Positions 18,252 to 28,879 of a DNA stretch of 51,996 bases are shown here, in pieces. The stretch is from the NCBI RefSeq assembly GCF_022179225.1, contig NZ_BPQL01000053.1, positions 1 through 51,996 on the forward strand, given 5' to 3'. Both the position numbers and the translations under genes were made by a program. The notes beneath the pieces are model-generated. The model did no database searches. It was not told where the DNA came from and worked only from the letters and a program-made list of their open reading frames with translations. The stretch comes from Methylobacterium goesingense. Its GTDB lineage: Bacteria > Pseudomonadota > Alphaproteobacteria > Rhizobiales > Beijerinckiaceae. The stretch's first letter is position 1. Each line of letters starts with the position of its first letter.

Positions 18252-19178
18252 CTGTCCGAACCCCTGCGCATCGGCATCGATCTCGGCGGCACCAAGATCG
18301 CCGGGATCGCCCTGGACCCTGATGGAACGACCCGGGCGGAGCACCGGGTCGCCACGCCGCGGGACGATTACGCGGCGACGCTCGCGGCCATCGCGGATCT
18401 GGTGCGGGAACTGGAGGCGCGGGCCGGCGGCGCCGGCTCGGTCGGCATCGGCATGCCCGGTGCGATCTCGCCCCGCAGCGGCCTCGTCAAGAACGCCAAC
18501 TCGGTCTGGCTGAACGGCCGGCCCTTCGCCCAGGATCTGGAGCGCGCCCTGGCCCGTCCGGTGCGCTTTGAGAATGACGCCAACTGCCTCGCGGTGTCCG
18601 AAGCCGTCGACGGCGCCGGGGCGGGCCTTCCCATCGTCTGGGCGATCATTCTCGGTACCGGCGTCGGGTCCGGAATCGCCCTCCAGGGGCGTGCCCTCTC
18701 GGGGCGTGCCCTCTCGGGGCGCGACCGGATCGCGGGCGAGTGGGGCCACAATCCGCTGCCGTCCCCGCGCGATGACGAACGTCCCGGCCCCGCCTGCTAT
18801 TGCGGCCGGCACGGCTGCCTCGAAACCTGGCTCTCAGGTCCGGCCTTGGCCGCCGACCACGCCCGCCGCGCCGGCGCGACGACGACCGGAGAGGCGGTGA
18901 TCGCGGCCCTGCGCGCGGGCGAACCGGACGCCCTCGCGACCCTGGAGCGCTACCTCGATCGTCTCGGGCGTGGCATCGCGCACGTCGTCAACGTGATCGA
19001 CCCCGACGTCATCGTCATCGGTGGCGGCCTCTCGCGGGTGCCCGAGATCCTCTCAGGGCTCCCCGAACGCGTGGCGCCGCACGTCTTCACGGATGCGTTC
19101 GACACGCCGATCCGGCCGAGCCGGCACGGCGACGCCTCCGGCGTCCGCGGGGCGGCTTGGCTCTGGAACGCGGCCTGA
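18252..19178 (+). CDS. ROK family sugar kinase (fructokinase/glucokinase-like), CTG start
   Basis: ATP-dependent hexose kinase of the ROK family, 308 residues. The phosphate loop I-G-I-D-L-G-G-T-K is at the very start. N-D-A-N-C-L-A, G-T-G-V-G-S-G-I and the zinc motif C-Y-C-G-R-H-G-C-L-E follow in order. There is no ATG, GTG or TTG between the dctA stop (18239) and the phosphate loop; the first standard start, GTG 18402, would delete it. CTG at 18252 is therefore proposed, perhaps coupled to dctA. A tandem 15-bp duplication at 18691-18720 adds five residues (R-A-L-S-G repeated) before R-I-A-G-E-W-G-H-N. Confidence 0.85.
   Translation: MSEPLRIGIDLGGTKIAGIALDPDGTTRAEHRVATPRDDYAATLAAIADLVRELEARAGGAGSVGIGMPGAISPRSGLVKNANSVWLNGRPFAQDLERALARPVRFENDANCLAVSEAVDGAGAGLPIVWAIILGTGVGSGIALQGRALSGRALSGRDRIAGEWGHNPLPSPRDDERPGPACYCGRHGCLETWLSGPALAADHARRAGATTTGEAVIAALRAGEPDALATLERYLDRLGRGIAHVVNVIDPDVIVIGGGLSRVPEILSGLPERVAPHVFTDAFDTPIRPSRHGDASGVRGAAWLWNAA
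18691..18720 (+). repeat. Tandem 15-bp duplication inside the ROK kinase gene
   Basis: GTGCCCTCTCGGGGC occurs twice in direct succession (18691-18705 and 18706-18720). The duplication is in frame and repeats R-A-L-S-G in a surface-loop segment before the conserved G-E-W-G-H. Confidence 0.95.
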
Positions 19179-19219
19179 AACGCCGCGACCGTCGATGCCC
19201 GCGCTGACGCCGGAAACGC

Positions 19220-19248
19220 TTGTCAGGGTCGGAATTTTCACATAAAGA
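19220..19248 (+). promoter_or_regulatory. Candidate sigma-70 promoter for the ArsR-type regulator operon
   Basis: TTGTCA (19220-19225) and TAAAGA (19243-19248) are 17 bases apart. The start would fall at about 19255, at the ATG itself. No Shine-Dalgarno sequence precedes the ATG, so a leaderless message is plausible. Confidence 0.4.
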
Positions 19249-19258
19249 TATCTTTATG
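19241..19258. promoter_or_regulatory. 18-bp perfect palindrome, likely operator of the ArsR/SAM regulator
   Basis: CATAAAGATATCTTTATG is its own reverse complement. It is strikingly AT-rich for this genome, and its last three bases are the start codon of the regulator. It overlaps the candidate -10 element, which fits autorepression of the regulator-metF-metH operon. Confidence 0.75.
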
Positions 19259-20281
19259 TCTAACGCGGGATCCCCTTCAGCCACTGCCCTGCCGTTTCCG
19301 GACGCCCTCGCCATCCTGCGAGCCGCCGCGGAGGAGACGCGCCTGCGCATCCTGGCGCTCCTGGCTGCCGGGGAGCTCTCGGTCTCGGATCTCACCGATA
19401 TCCTCGGTCAGTCGCAGCCACGCATCTCGCGCCATCTCAAGCTGCTCGTCGAGGCGGGGCTGGTGGAGCGGCACCGCGAGGGCGCCTGGGCCTTCTTCCG
19501 CCTCGTGGAGGATCGCGCCGTCCTGGTCGCGCCGCTGGTCGCGGGTCTCGACGGCGGCCGTGCGCCGCTCTCGGAGGATTTCGCCCGCCTGGAGGCCGTG
19601 CGCGCCCAGCGGGCCGAGGCCGCGCAGACCTTCTTCGCGCGTCTGGCGCCGAAATGGGACCGTCTGCGCTCCCTGCACGTGCCGGAGGCCACCGTCGAGG
19701 CCGCGGTCCTCGACGTGCTCGGCGACCGGCCGATCCAGAATCTCGTCGATCTCGGCACCGGCACCGGCCGCATGCTTGGGCTCCTGGCCGGGCGTGCCGT
19801 CCGGGCGGTGGGGCTCGATTCCAACCATGCCATGCTCTCGGTGGCGCGGGCGAACCTGGAGCGCATGGGGCTGGCCCGGGTCGATTTGCGCCAGGGCGAT
19901 ATCCACGCGCCGCCTTTCGGACGGGCTGGGTTCGACCTCGTCGTGGTGCATCAGGTGCTGCATTACCTCGATGATCCGGCCCGCGCGTTGCGCGAGGCCG
20001 CCCGCCTCGTCGCCCCCGGCGGCCGTCTGCTCGTGGTGGATTTCGCGCCCCACGATCTCGAGTTCCTGCGCGAGACGCAGGCCCATCGCCGCCTCGGCTT
20101 CGCCCCCGAGCAGGTGACGGGCTGGCTCGACGACGCGGGCCTGCCCACCGTCACCACCCGGGACCTCGCGCCCACCGGCGAGGTCGAAGACCAGTTGACC
20201 GTGACGCTCTGGCTCGCCACCGCTGCGGCCGAGATGGCGGCGGCCCCGCCCCACTTGACCCTCGAGCGGGCCGTCGCCTGA
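19256..20281 (+). CDS. ArsR-family regulator fused to a SAM/SAH-binding methyltransferase-like domain (SahR-like)
   Basis: A 341-residue protein. Residues about 15-95 form an ArsR winged helix (E-E-T-R-L-R-I-L-A-L-L, then L-S-V-S-D-L-T-D-I-L-G-Q-S-Q-P-R-I-S-R-H-L as recognition helix). Residues about 150-280 form a class I methyltransferase fold with motif I V-D-L-G-T-G-T-G (164-171) and H-Q-V-L-H-Y-L-D-D-P. This architecture, directly before metF and metH, matches SahR, a proteobacterial regulator that responds to S-adenosylhomocysteine. ATG 19256 is chosen because it completes the palindromic operator; a TTG at 19220 is less likely. The regulatory role is inference from architecture and context. 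Confidence 0.9.
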   Translation: MSNAGSPSATALPFPDALAILRAAAEETRLRILALLAAGELSVSDLTDILGQSQPRISRHLKLLVEAGLVERHREGAWAFFRLVEDRAVLVAPLVAGLDGGRAPLSEDFARLEAVRAQRAEAAQTFFARLAPKWDRLRSLHVPEATVEAAVLDVLGDRPIQNLVDLGTGTGRMLGLLAGRAVRAVGLDSNHAMLSVARANLERMGLARVDLRQGDIHAPPFGRAGFDLVVVHQVLHYLDDPARALREAARLVAPGGRLLVVDFAPHDLEFLRETQAHRRLGFAPEQVTGWLDDAGLPTVTTRDLAPTGEVEDQLTVTLWLATAAAEMAAAPPHLTLERAVA

Positions 20282-20333
20282 GGGCGACCCGCTTCACCGC
20301 CCGTCTGAACCGACCGACATAGAGGACGACCCG

Positions 20334-21251
20334 ATGCCTTCCGCCTCCCAACATCGCGCCAGCCGCGACGGCTACCGTCCGATCCGGGTCTCCATCGAGT
20401 TCTTCCCCCCGAAGACCGAGGAGATGGAGAAGATCCTCTGGTCTTCGATCGAGCGCCTGGCGCCCCTCCAGCCGAAATTCGTCTCGGTGACCTACGGCGC
20501 CGGTGGTTCCACCCGCGAGCGCACGCACAACACCGTCGCCCGGATGGTCAAGGAGACGAGCCTTCAGCCGGCCGCGCACCTGACCTGCGTCGACGCCACC
20601 CGCGAGGAGATCGACGCCGTCGTGCAATCCTACTGGGATGCCGGCGTGCGCCATATCGTGGCCCTGCGCGGCGATCCGCAGGACGGCATCGGCACCGCGT
20701 ACCGGCCGCATCCGGGCGGCTACGCCCAGACGGCGGACCTGGTCGCCGGCATCAAGCGGATCGGCGACTTCAAGGTCTCGGTCTCGGCCTATCCGGAGAA
20801 GCACCCGGAGGCCTCGTCCCTCGACGCCGACATCGACGCCCTGAAGGCCAAGGTCGATGCGGGCGCCGACCAGGCGATCACGCAGTTCTTCTTCGAGAAC
20901 GACATCTACCTGCGCTACGTCGACAAGGTGCGGGCCGCCGGCATCGACATCCCGATCATCCCCGGCATCCTGCCCGTGCAGAACTTCAAGCAGGCGGCGA
21001 ACTTCGCCCGCCGCACCGGCGCCTCGGTGCCGTACTGGCTGGCCGCCCGGTTCGAGGGGCTCGATAACGACGTCGATACCCGGCGCCTCGTGGCGGCCTC
21101 GGTGGCGGCCGAGCAGGTGCTCGACCTCGTCGATCACGGAATCAACGACTTCCACTTCTACTCGATGAACCGCTCCGACCTCGTCTACGCCATCTGCCAC
21201 GTACTCGGCCTGCGCGCCCAGGCCCCGAAGGTTGCCGCCAAGGCCGCCTGA
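20334..21251 (+). CDS. metF: 5,10-methylenetetrahydrofolate reductase MetF
   Basis: Flavoprotein that reduces methylene-THF to 5-methyl-THF, the methyl donor for MetH. The 305-residue TIM barrel shows the start signature [10 protein letters not shown], then [12 protein letters not shown], the FAD segment [15 protein letters not shown] and [10 protein letters not shown]. It is 52 bases after the regulator and 71 bases before metH on the same strand, so regulator-metF-metH is probably one operon under the palindromic operator. Confidence 0.97.
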   Translation: MPSASQHRASRDGYRPIRVSIEFFPPKTEEMEKILWSSIERLAPLQPKFVSVTYGAGGSTRERTHNTVARMVKETSLQPAAHLTCVDATREEIDAVVQSYWDAGVRHIVALRGDPQDGIGTAYRPHPGGYAQTADLVAGIKRIGDFKVSVSAYPEKHPEASSLDADIDALKAKVDAGADQAITQFFFENDIYLRYVDKVRAAGIDIPIIPGILPVQNFKQAANFARRTGASVPYWLAARFEGLDNDVDTRRLVAASVAAEQVLDLVDHGINDFHFYSMNRSDLVYAICHVLGLRAQAPKVAAKAA

Positions 21252-21274
21252 GCGATTCCCGCACATGCACCGCC

Positions 21275-21294
21275 CCTCCCCATCGGGGGAGGGA
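21275..21294 (+). repeat. GC-rich hairpin between metF and metH
   Basis: CCCTCCCC (21275-21282) pairs with GGGGAGGG (21287-21294) around a four-base loop ATCG. No T-run follows. It could be a repetitive extragenic element, an attenuator or a stability element inside the operon. Confidence 0.6.
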
Positions 21295-21322
21295 TTTCCT
21301 GCGACGGAACCTGAGAGACCCC

Positions 21323-25075
<3,753 letters not shown>

Positions 25076-25082
25076 GGCTGTC

Positions 25083-25116
25083 CGCGCGCCTTCCCCGTGG
25101 GCGGGGCGGGCGCGCG
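25083..25116 (+). terminator. Strong GC hairpin after metH
   Basis: CGCGCGCC (25083-25090) pairs with GGCGCGCG (25109-25116). An inner CCCCG/CGGGG stem sits inside a two-by-two internal loop, with a four-base tip. It starts seven bases after the metH stop. It lacks a T-run, so intrinsic termination is uncertain. Confidence 0.45.
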
Positions 25117-25225
25117 TGTCGAATGGCACGGGAGTGTGGCCGGGCGAGGCTTGACCGTGGGAAGGTCTGCGCTTCAATGCCGATCCGGCTGCACCGGCCC
25201 GAGAGCAGCGAAGGGCGCCCCGCAC

Positions 25226-25672
25226 GTGTATCGGCTCACCGTCTCCCTCGGCGCGACGATCGCGCTCGGGCTCGTCGCCTCGGGCTGCACGGGCTTCGCC
25301 TACATCTCGAAGACCTATGTGAGCGTCACGCCGCAGGTCGTCACCATCGGCTGCAAGGACCCCTACGAGGTCTACGACCAGCGCCGGGTCCGCAAGATGC
25401 TGATCGTGTCCAACATCCTTCGGGAGACTACGGGGTGCGGCATCGACGATGCGTTCGCCGGTGGCGACCCTGACCTGACCCGGGTCAAGCGCTTCCGGGA
25501 CGCGGCCCGGACTTACCTCGACGAGACGGTGCGGGAGGATTGCCGGATTACCGGCGAGACCGTGTTCACCGATCTCCAGACCGAGTTCACCTATGCCTGC
25601 GCCGGCCCCATCGAGCCGCGCGGCACGAAGGTCCCGCGTCTGCCCGGTCGCAGCAACCGGGTCGGTCTCTGA
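25226..25672 (+). CDS. Probable lipoprotein of unknown function
   Basis: A 148-residue protein from GTG 25226. The first 20 residues form a lipoprotein leader (hydrophobic L-G-A-T-I-A-L-G-L-V-A-S-G-C), so the mature protein would start at the acylated Cys. The remainder holds several Cys residues (I-G-C-K-D, T-G-C-G-I, E-D-C-R, Y-A-C-A) that may form disulfides. I do not recognise a domain. A longer upstream reading starts without a leader-like sequence and is rejected. It lies 150 bases after metH, beyond the hairpin. Confidence 0.75.
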   Translation: MYRLTVSLGATIALGLVASGCTGFAYISKTYVSVTPQVVTIGCKDPYEVYDQRRVRKMLIVSNILRETTGCGIDDAFAGGDPDLTRVKRFRDAARTYLDETVREDCRITGETVFTDLQTEFTYACAGPIEPRGTKVPRLPGRSNRVGL

Positions 25673-25693
25673 GGTCCAGTCGTACTCTGAGGG

Positions 25694-25903
25694 TCAGTCG
25701 TTTCTGGACGCGCGCGGAAACGTGCGCTCCATCGCGTCGCCCGAGGCCGCGAGCAGGGCGCGGGCGAGGGTGCGTGCCTCCTCCCGGTCCAGCGCCAGGA
25801 TCGCGGTGACGGGCTTGCCCGCCAGATCGGGCAGGCCGATCTCGACCCGGACCCCATCCGGCGCCGCTGTCACGGCCAAGCTCCAGTCCCGTTCCGTACT
25901 CAT
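25694..25903 (-). CDS. Small hypothetical protein, 69 aa
   Basis: A 69-residue protein, MSTERDWSLAVTAAPDGV at the start. Two beta segments (R-V-E-I-G-L-P-D-L-A-G-K-P-V-T-A-I-L-A-L) lead into an acidic helix (D-R-E-E-A-R-T-L-A-R-A-L-L-A-A). The composition is protein-like and the frame is short, so it is called on codon content only. It is divergent from the Fae-like gene, which begins 190 bases away. No function can be assigned. Confidence 0.55.
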   Translation of the reverse strand: MSTERDWSLAVTAAPDGVRVEIGLPDLAGKPVTAILALDREEARTLARALLAASGDAMERTFPRASRND

Positions 25904-26095
25904 CGCGTGCCGCGCCTTTCGAGCGCCGTCGACGCGTTCCGTCGCCGGCGCTTCTGCATGACCGATCCCGTCGCACGAGGCCAGGGGGAGGTGCGCGCGC
26001 GACCGCGATTGACGGGCCGTGGCCCCTTGGTGTTTGTGCGCCCCGATCCGTCCCGCCCGGCCGGGCGCGGCGACGATGCCCTGGAGAGAGACCCC

Positions 26096-26635
26096 ATGTC
26101 CGAGATCTGGTTCCGTACCGGCGAGGCGACCGTGCTCGCGGCTGAGGGACAGTACACCGACGCGATGCCGGAGGTTCTGATCGGCTCCACCCGAGGCCCG
26201 GCGGGCCACGCCTTCGCGGGCATGATGGGGCAGGTCCAGGGCCATACCCGGATGTTCGTGGTGCGCGACCTCAATCAGCTTGTGCGCCCGGCCACGATCA
26301 TGACGACGAAGGTCACGATTCATACGGCCGAGTATGCCGAACTGCTCGGCGGTGTCGTCCAGGCCGCCACGGGGGACGCCATCATCGATTGCGTGATCGA
26401 GGGCATCCTGCCCAAGGACGGGCTCGACGACCTCTGCATGATCATCATGATCTGGCTGGACGAGCGCTGCGGGTCCGACCCGAACGTCGACCGCAAGGAT
26501 CTCTACCGTACGAACTACGAGGCGACGAAGCTCGCCATCGCCCGCGCCATGAAGGGCGAGCCGACCATCGACGAGCTCATCGCCAACCGCAAGACGGTGA
26601 AGCACTACGCCCTGGAAGACGTGATCGAGTACTGA
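26096..26635 (+). CDS. Formaldehyde-activating enzyme (Fae) paralogue
   Basis: A 179-residue homologue of Fae, which condenses formaldehyde with tetrahydromethanopterin in methylotrophs. Matching segments are G-E-A near the start, the late V-T-I-H-T-A, E-G-I-L-P-K-D-G-L-D-D-L and Y-E-A-T-K-L-A-I-A-R-A-M-K-G-E-P. At the place where Fae has its active-site His (A-H-I-D in a strand before I-I-G) this protein has A-M-P-E (Met24), so normal catalysis is doubtful. Methylobacterium strains are known to carry extra Fae paralogues of unsettled role. GGAGAGAG precedes ATG 26096; the upstream reading is low-complexity and rejected. Confidence 0.93.
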   Translation: MSEIWFRTGEATVLAAEGQYTDAMPEVLIGSTRGPAGHAFAGMMGQVQGHTRMFVVRDLNQLVRPATIMTTKVTIHTAEYAELLGGVVQAATGDAIIDCVIEGILPKDGLDDLCMIIMIWLDERCGSDPNVDRKDLYRTNYEATKLAIARAMKGEPTIDELIANRKTVKHYALEDVIEY

Positions 26636-26671
26636 TCTCTTCCGAGGATACGGTCCGCGCCGGGGCGCTCC

Positions 26672-28282
26672 TCAGGCGCGGACATGCTCCCAGACCTTGG
26701 AGATGACGACCGAGCCCTCGCCCACCGACGACGCGACGCGCTTGACGGAGCCGGCGCGCACGTCGCCGACCGCGAAGATGCCGGGATGCGAGGTGCCGTA
26801 GGGCGAGGTCGCCCCGGCGGCCGCCCCGGTCAGAACGAAGCCGTGGGGGTCGAGGTCGACCAACCCCGAGAGCCAGCGTGTGTTGGGGGCGGCGCCCACC
26901 ATCACGAACATCGCGCAGGTCGGGATCGTGCGTGACGTGCCGTCGCTGCGGATCGTCACGGCCTCGAGGCGGTCCGCGCCGTGCAGGGCGGAGACCTCGG
27001 CGCCGTACGCGATGGTGATCGCGGGGTCCGCCTCCAGGCGGCTGGAGAGGTAGCTGGACATCGAGGTGGCGAGGGACGGCCCCCGCACCAGCAAGTGGAC
27101 ATGCCCGGCCGAGCGGCTGAGGAACATCGCCGCCTGGCCCGCCGAGTTGCCGCCGCCGATGACGACGACCTCGGCGTTCTTGCAGTAGCGGGCCTCGATC
27201 TCGGTGGCCGCGTAGTAGACGCCCGCGCCCTCGAAGGATTCGAGGCGATCGATCGGCAGGCGCCGGTACTGGACGCCGGTGGCCACCACGACGGCGTGCC
27301 CGCGCACCCGCTGGTCGTTGTCGAAGGTCGCGCAGAAGGTGGCGTCGGCGAGGCGTTCCAGCTTGGCGACCCGGCGCGGCATCGCGAAACGCGTGCCGAA
27401 CTTCAGCGCCTGCACCTCGCCCCGCCAGACGAGATCGGCCCCGGAGATGCCGGTGGGAAAGCCCATGTAGTTCTCGATCCGGCTCGAGGTGCCGGCTTGC
27501 CCGCCGATGGCGACATCCTCGATCACCAGGGCGCGCAGCCCCTCCGCGCCGGCATAGACGCCGGCGGCCACCCCGGCCGGGCCGCCGCCCACGATGAGCA
27601 CGTCGAAGGCCTCGTCGTCGACGAGGGCGTGGTTCAGGCCGAGCAGTTGCGCCACCTTGTCGGGGGTCGGGTCCGTCACCACGATCTCGCGGCCGAAGAT
27701 CACCGCCGGCCGGTCGATGGGGATCGCGCAGCTGGTCGCGACGGCACCGGCCTCCGGGCTGCCGAGCGCGTAGGACCGGTAGGGCAGCCGGTTACGGCTC
27801 GCGAATTCCGCGATGCGGCGGACGGCCCGGTCGTCCTCCTCGCCGATGAGCACCAGGGTGCCGTCCTGCGTGTCGAGCTGGCGCCGCCGCCGCGCGGCCA
27901 GGACCGTGATGACGATGTCCGACATCTCGGGGATCTCGGACATCAGCCGCAGCATCGCCGGACGCGGCACCTCGACCACGCGGGTGTCCCGCACCGCCCG
28001 CATGGGCATGGAGAAGTTGCCGCCGTTCAGGAAGGCGATCTCGCCCATGAACTGCGTCGGCCCCAGGGTGGAGGGCAGGTGGCGCTCGTCGGTGAACGGG
28101 TTGACCACCTCGACCTCGCCGTCCTCGACGTAGACGAAGCGGTCGGCCGGTTCGCCGGCGCGGGCGAGGTACGTCCCGGCCGGGTAGAGGCGCTCGGTTC
28201 CGGCGGCCCGGAGGGCGGCGACATGCGAGGCTGCCAGGGGGACGCGCTGCATCTCGCGCAGATCACGGCCGATCGTTTCCAT
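26672..28282 (-). CDS. cNMP-binding thioredoxin-reductase-like FAD oxidoreductase
   Basis: A 536-residue fusion. Residues about 15-135 are a cyclic-nucleotide-binding beta-roll (G-E-P-A-D-R-F-V-Y-V-E-D-G-E-V-E-V, then F-M-G-E-I-A-F-L-N-G-G). A linker of about 90 residues follows, then a TrxR-like flavoprotein with FAD loop G-G-G-P-A-G and NAD(P) loop G-G-G-N-S-A-G-Q-A-A. The CxxC dithiol between the domains of true thioredoxin reductase is absent; Y-Y-A-A-T-E-I-E-A stands there. An electron-transfer or sensor role is therefore more likely than thioredoxin reduction. It ends in the usual G-D-V-R-A-G-S-V-K-R FAD segment. ATG 28282 is preferred over an upstream Arg-rich extension. Confidence 0.93.
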   Translation of the reverse strand: METIGRDLREMQRVPLAASHVAALRAAGTERLYPAGTYLARAGEPADRFVYVEDGEVEVVNPFTDERHLPSTLGPTQFMGEIAFLNGGNFSMPMRAVRDTRVVEVPRPAMLRLMSEIPEMSDIVITVLAARRRRQLDTQDGTLVLIGEEDDRAVRRIAEFASRNRLPYRSYALGSPEAGAVATSCAIPIDRPAVIFGREIVVTDPTPDKVAQLLGLNHALVDDEAFDVLIVGGGPAGVAAGVYAGAEGLRALVIEDVAIGGQAGTSSRIENYMGFPTGISGADLVWRGEVQALKFGTRFAMPRRVAKLERLADATFCATFDNDQRVRGHAVVVATGVQYRRLPIDRLESFEGAGVYYAATEIEARYCKNAEVVVIGGGNSAGQAAMFLSRSAGHVHLLVRGPSLATSMSSYLSSRLEADPAITIAYGAEVSALHGADRLEAVTIRSDGTSRTIPTCAMFVMVGAAPNTRWLSGLVDLDPHGFVLTGAAAGATSPYGTSHPGIFAVGDVRAGSVKRVASSVGEGSVVISKVWEHVRA

Positions 28283-28399
28283 AGGGCGCCTCCGTCGGAT
28301 GGGGTTCGACGCGGCGCAGCATCGATCACGCCTCCGTGACAGGCAAGATGCGGCATGCAATGCGGTGTCCGGAAAAACCGCCGTGCGGGCGGCCTTGGA

Positions 28400-28879
28400 T
28401 CACTCCTGCGGGATGCGTCCAACCGAGCACAGGGTACGGATCGAACCGCTGCTGTCGGTGTAGCAGCTCGCCGACCAGCCGTTCTGCTGGATGAAGGACT
28501 TGCGCCGCTCCTTGAGGGCGGTGGCGTGGGCCGTGGCGATGGCGGCCTGAACCGCGCCCGCGCTCTCGCCCACCACGATCTGGGCCGCGATGGCGAGGTC
28601 CGCGAAGTAGGCCGCCGAGGGGGTGGGCTCGGAGGAGGCCGCCTGCACGATGGGATCGGCCCGGCAGGTCAGGTCGATATGGAGGCCGCCGGGCACGCGG
28701 ATGTCGACGCTCGGGCCCGTGCGCCGACCGACCTTGCCCCCCATCGCGGCGGCGATGCGGGCGGCGAGGCCGTCGCATTCGTCGGCCCGGGCCGTGCCGG
28801 CGCCAAGAGTCGGTCCGGCGCCAAGAGTCGGTCCGATGCCGAGGATCAGGAGGATCGCGAGACTTCTGACGTGGCGCAT
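28400..28879 (-). CDS. Exported hypothetical protein with a duplicated leader segment
   Basis: A 159-residue protein with an N-terminal signal peptide in which G-P-T-L-G-A is repeated by an 18-bp tandem duplication (28797-28832). The mature part has four Cys (D-E-C-D-G, L-T-C-R, S-C-Y, L-C-S) and a long Ala-rich helix (A-V-Q-A-A-I-A-T-A-H-A-T-A-L-K-E-R). No domain is recognised. Its start lies 34 bases inside the end of the sensor kinase gene on the same strand, so the two are probably co-transcribed. The function is unknown. Confidence 0.75.
   Translation of the reverse strand: MRHVRSLAILLILGIGPTLGAGPTLGAGTARADECDGLAARIAAAMGGKVGRRTGPSVDIRVPGGLHIDLTCRADPIVQAASSEPTPSAAYFADLAIAAQIVVGESAGAVQAAIATAHATALKERRKSFIQQNGWSASCYTDSSGSIRTLCSVGRIPQE
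28797..28832 (-). repeat. Tandem 18-bp duplication in a signal peptide
   Basis: CCGGCGCCAAGAGTCGGT is present twice in tandem (plus-strand reading). It is in frame and extends the leader of the exported protein by six residues. Confidence 0.95.

Noticed and set aside
20282..20333. SAM, SAH or cobalamin riboswitch before metF or metH
   Set aside because: The spacers are only 52 and 71 bases, too short for these structured elements; just a simple hairpin is seen before metH.
25907..26095. 63-residue N-terminal extension of the Fae paralogue
   Set aside because: Low-complexity Arg/Pro composition, no family match, and a good ribosome site lies directly before the inner ATG at 26096.
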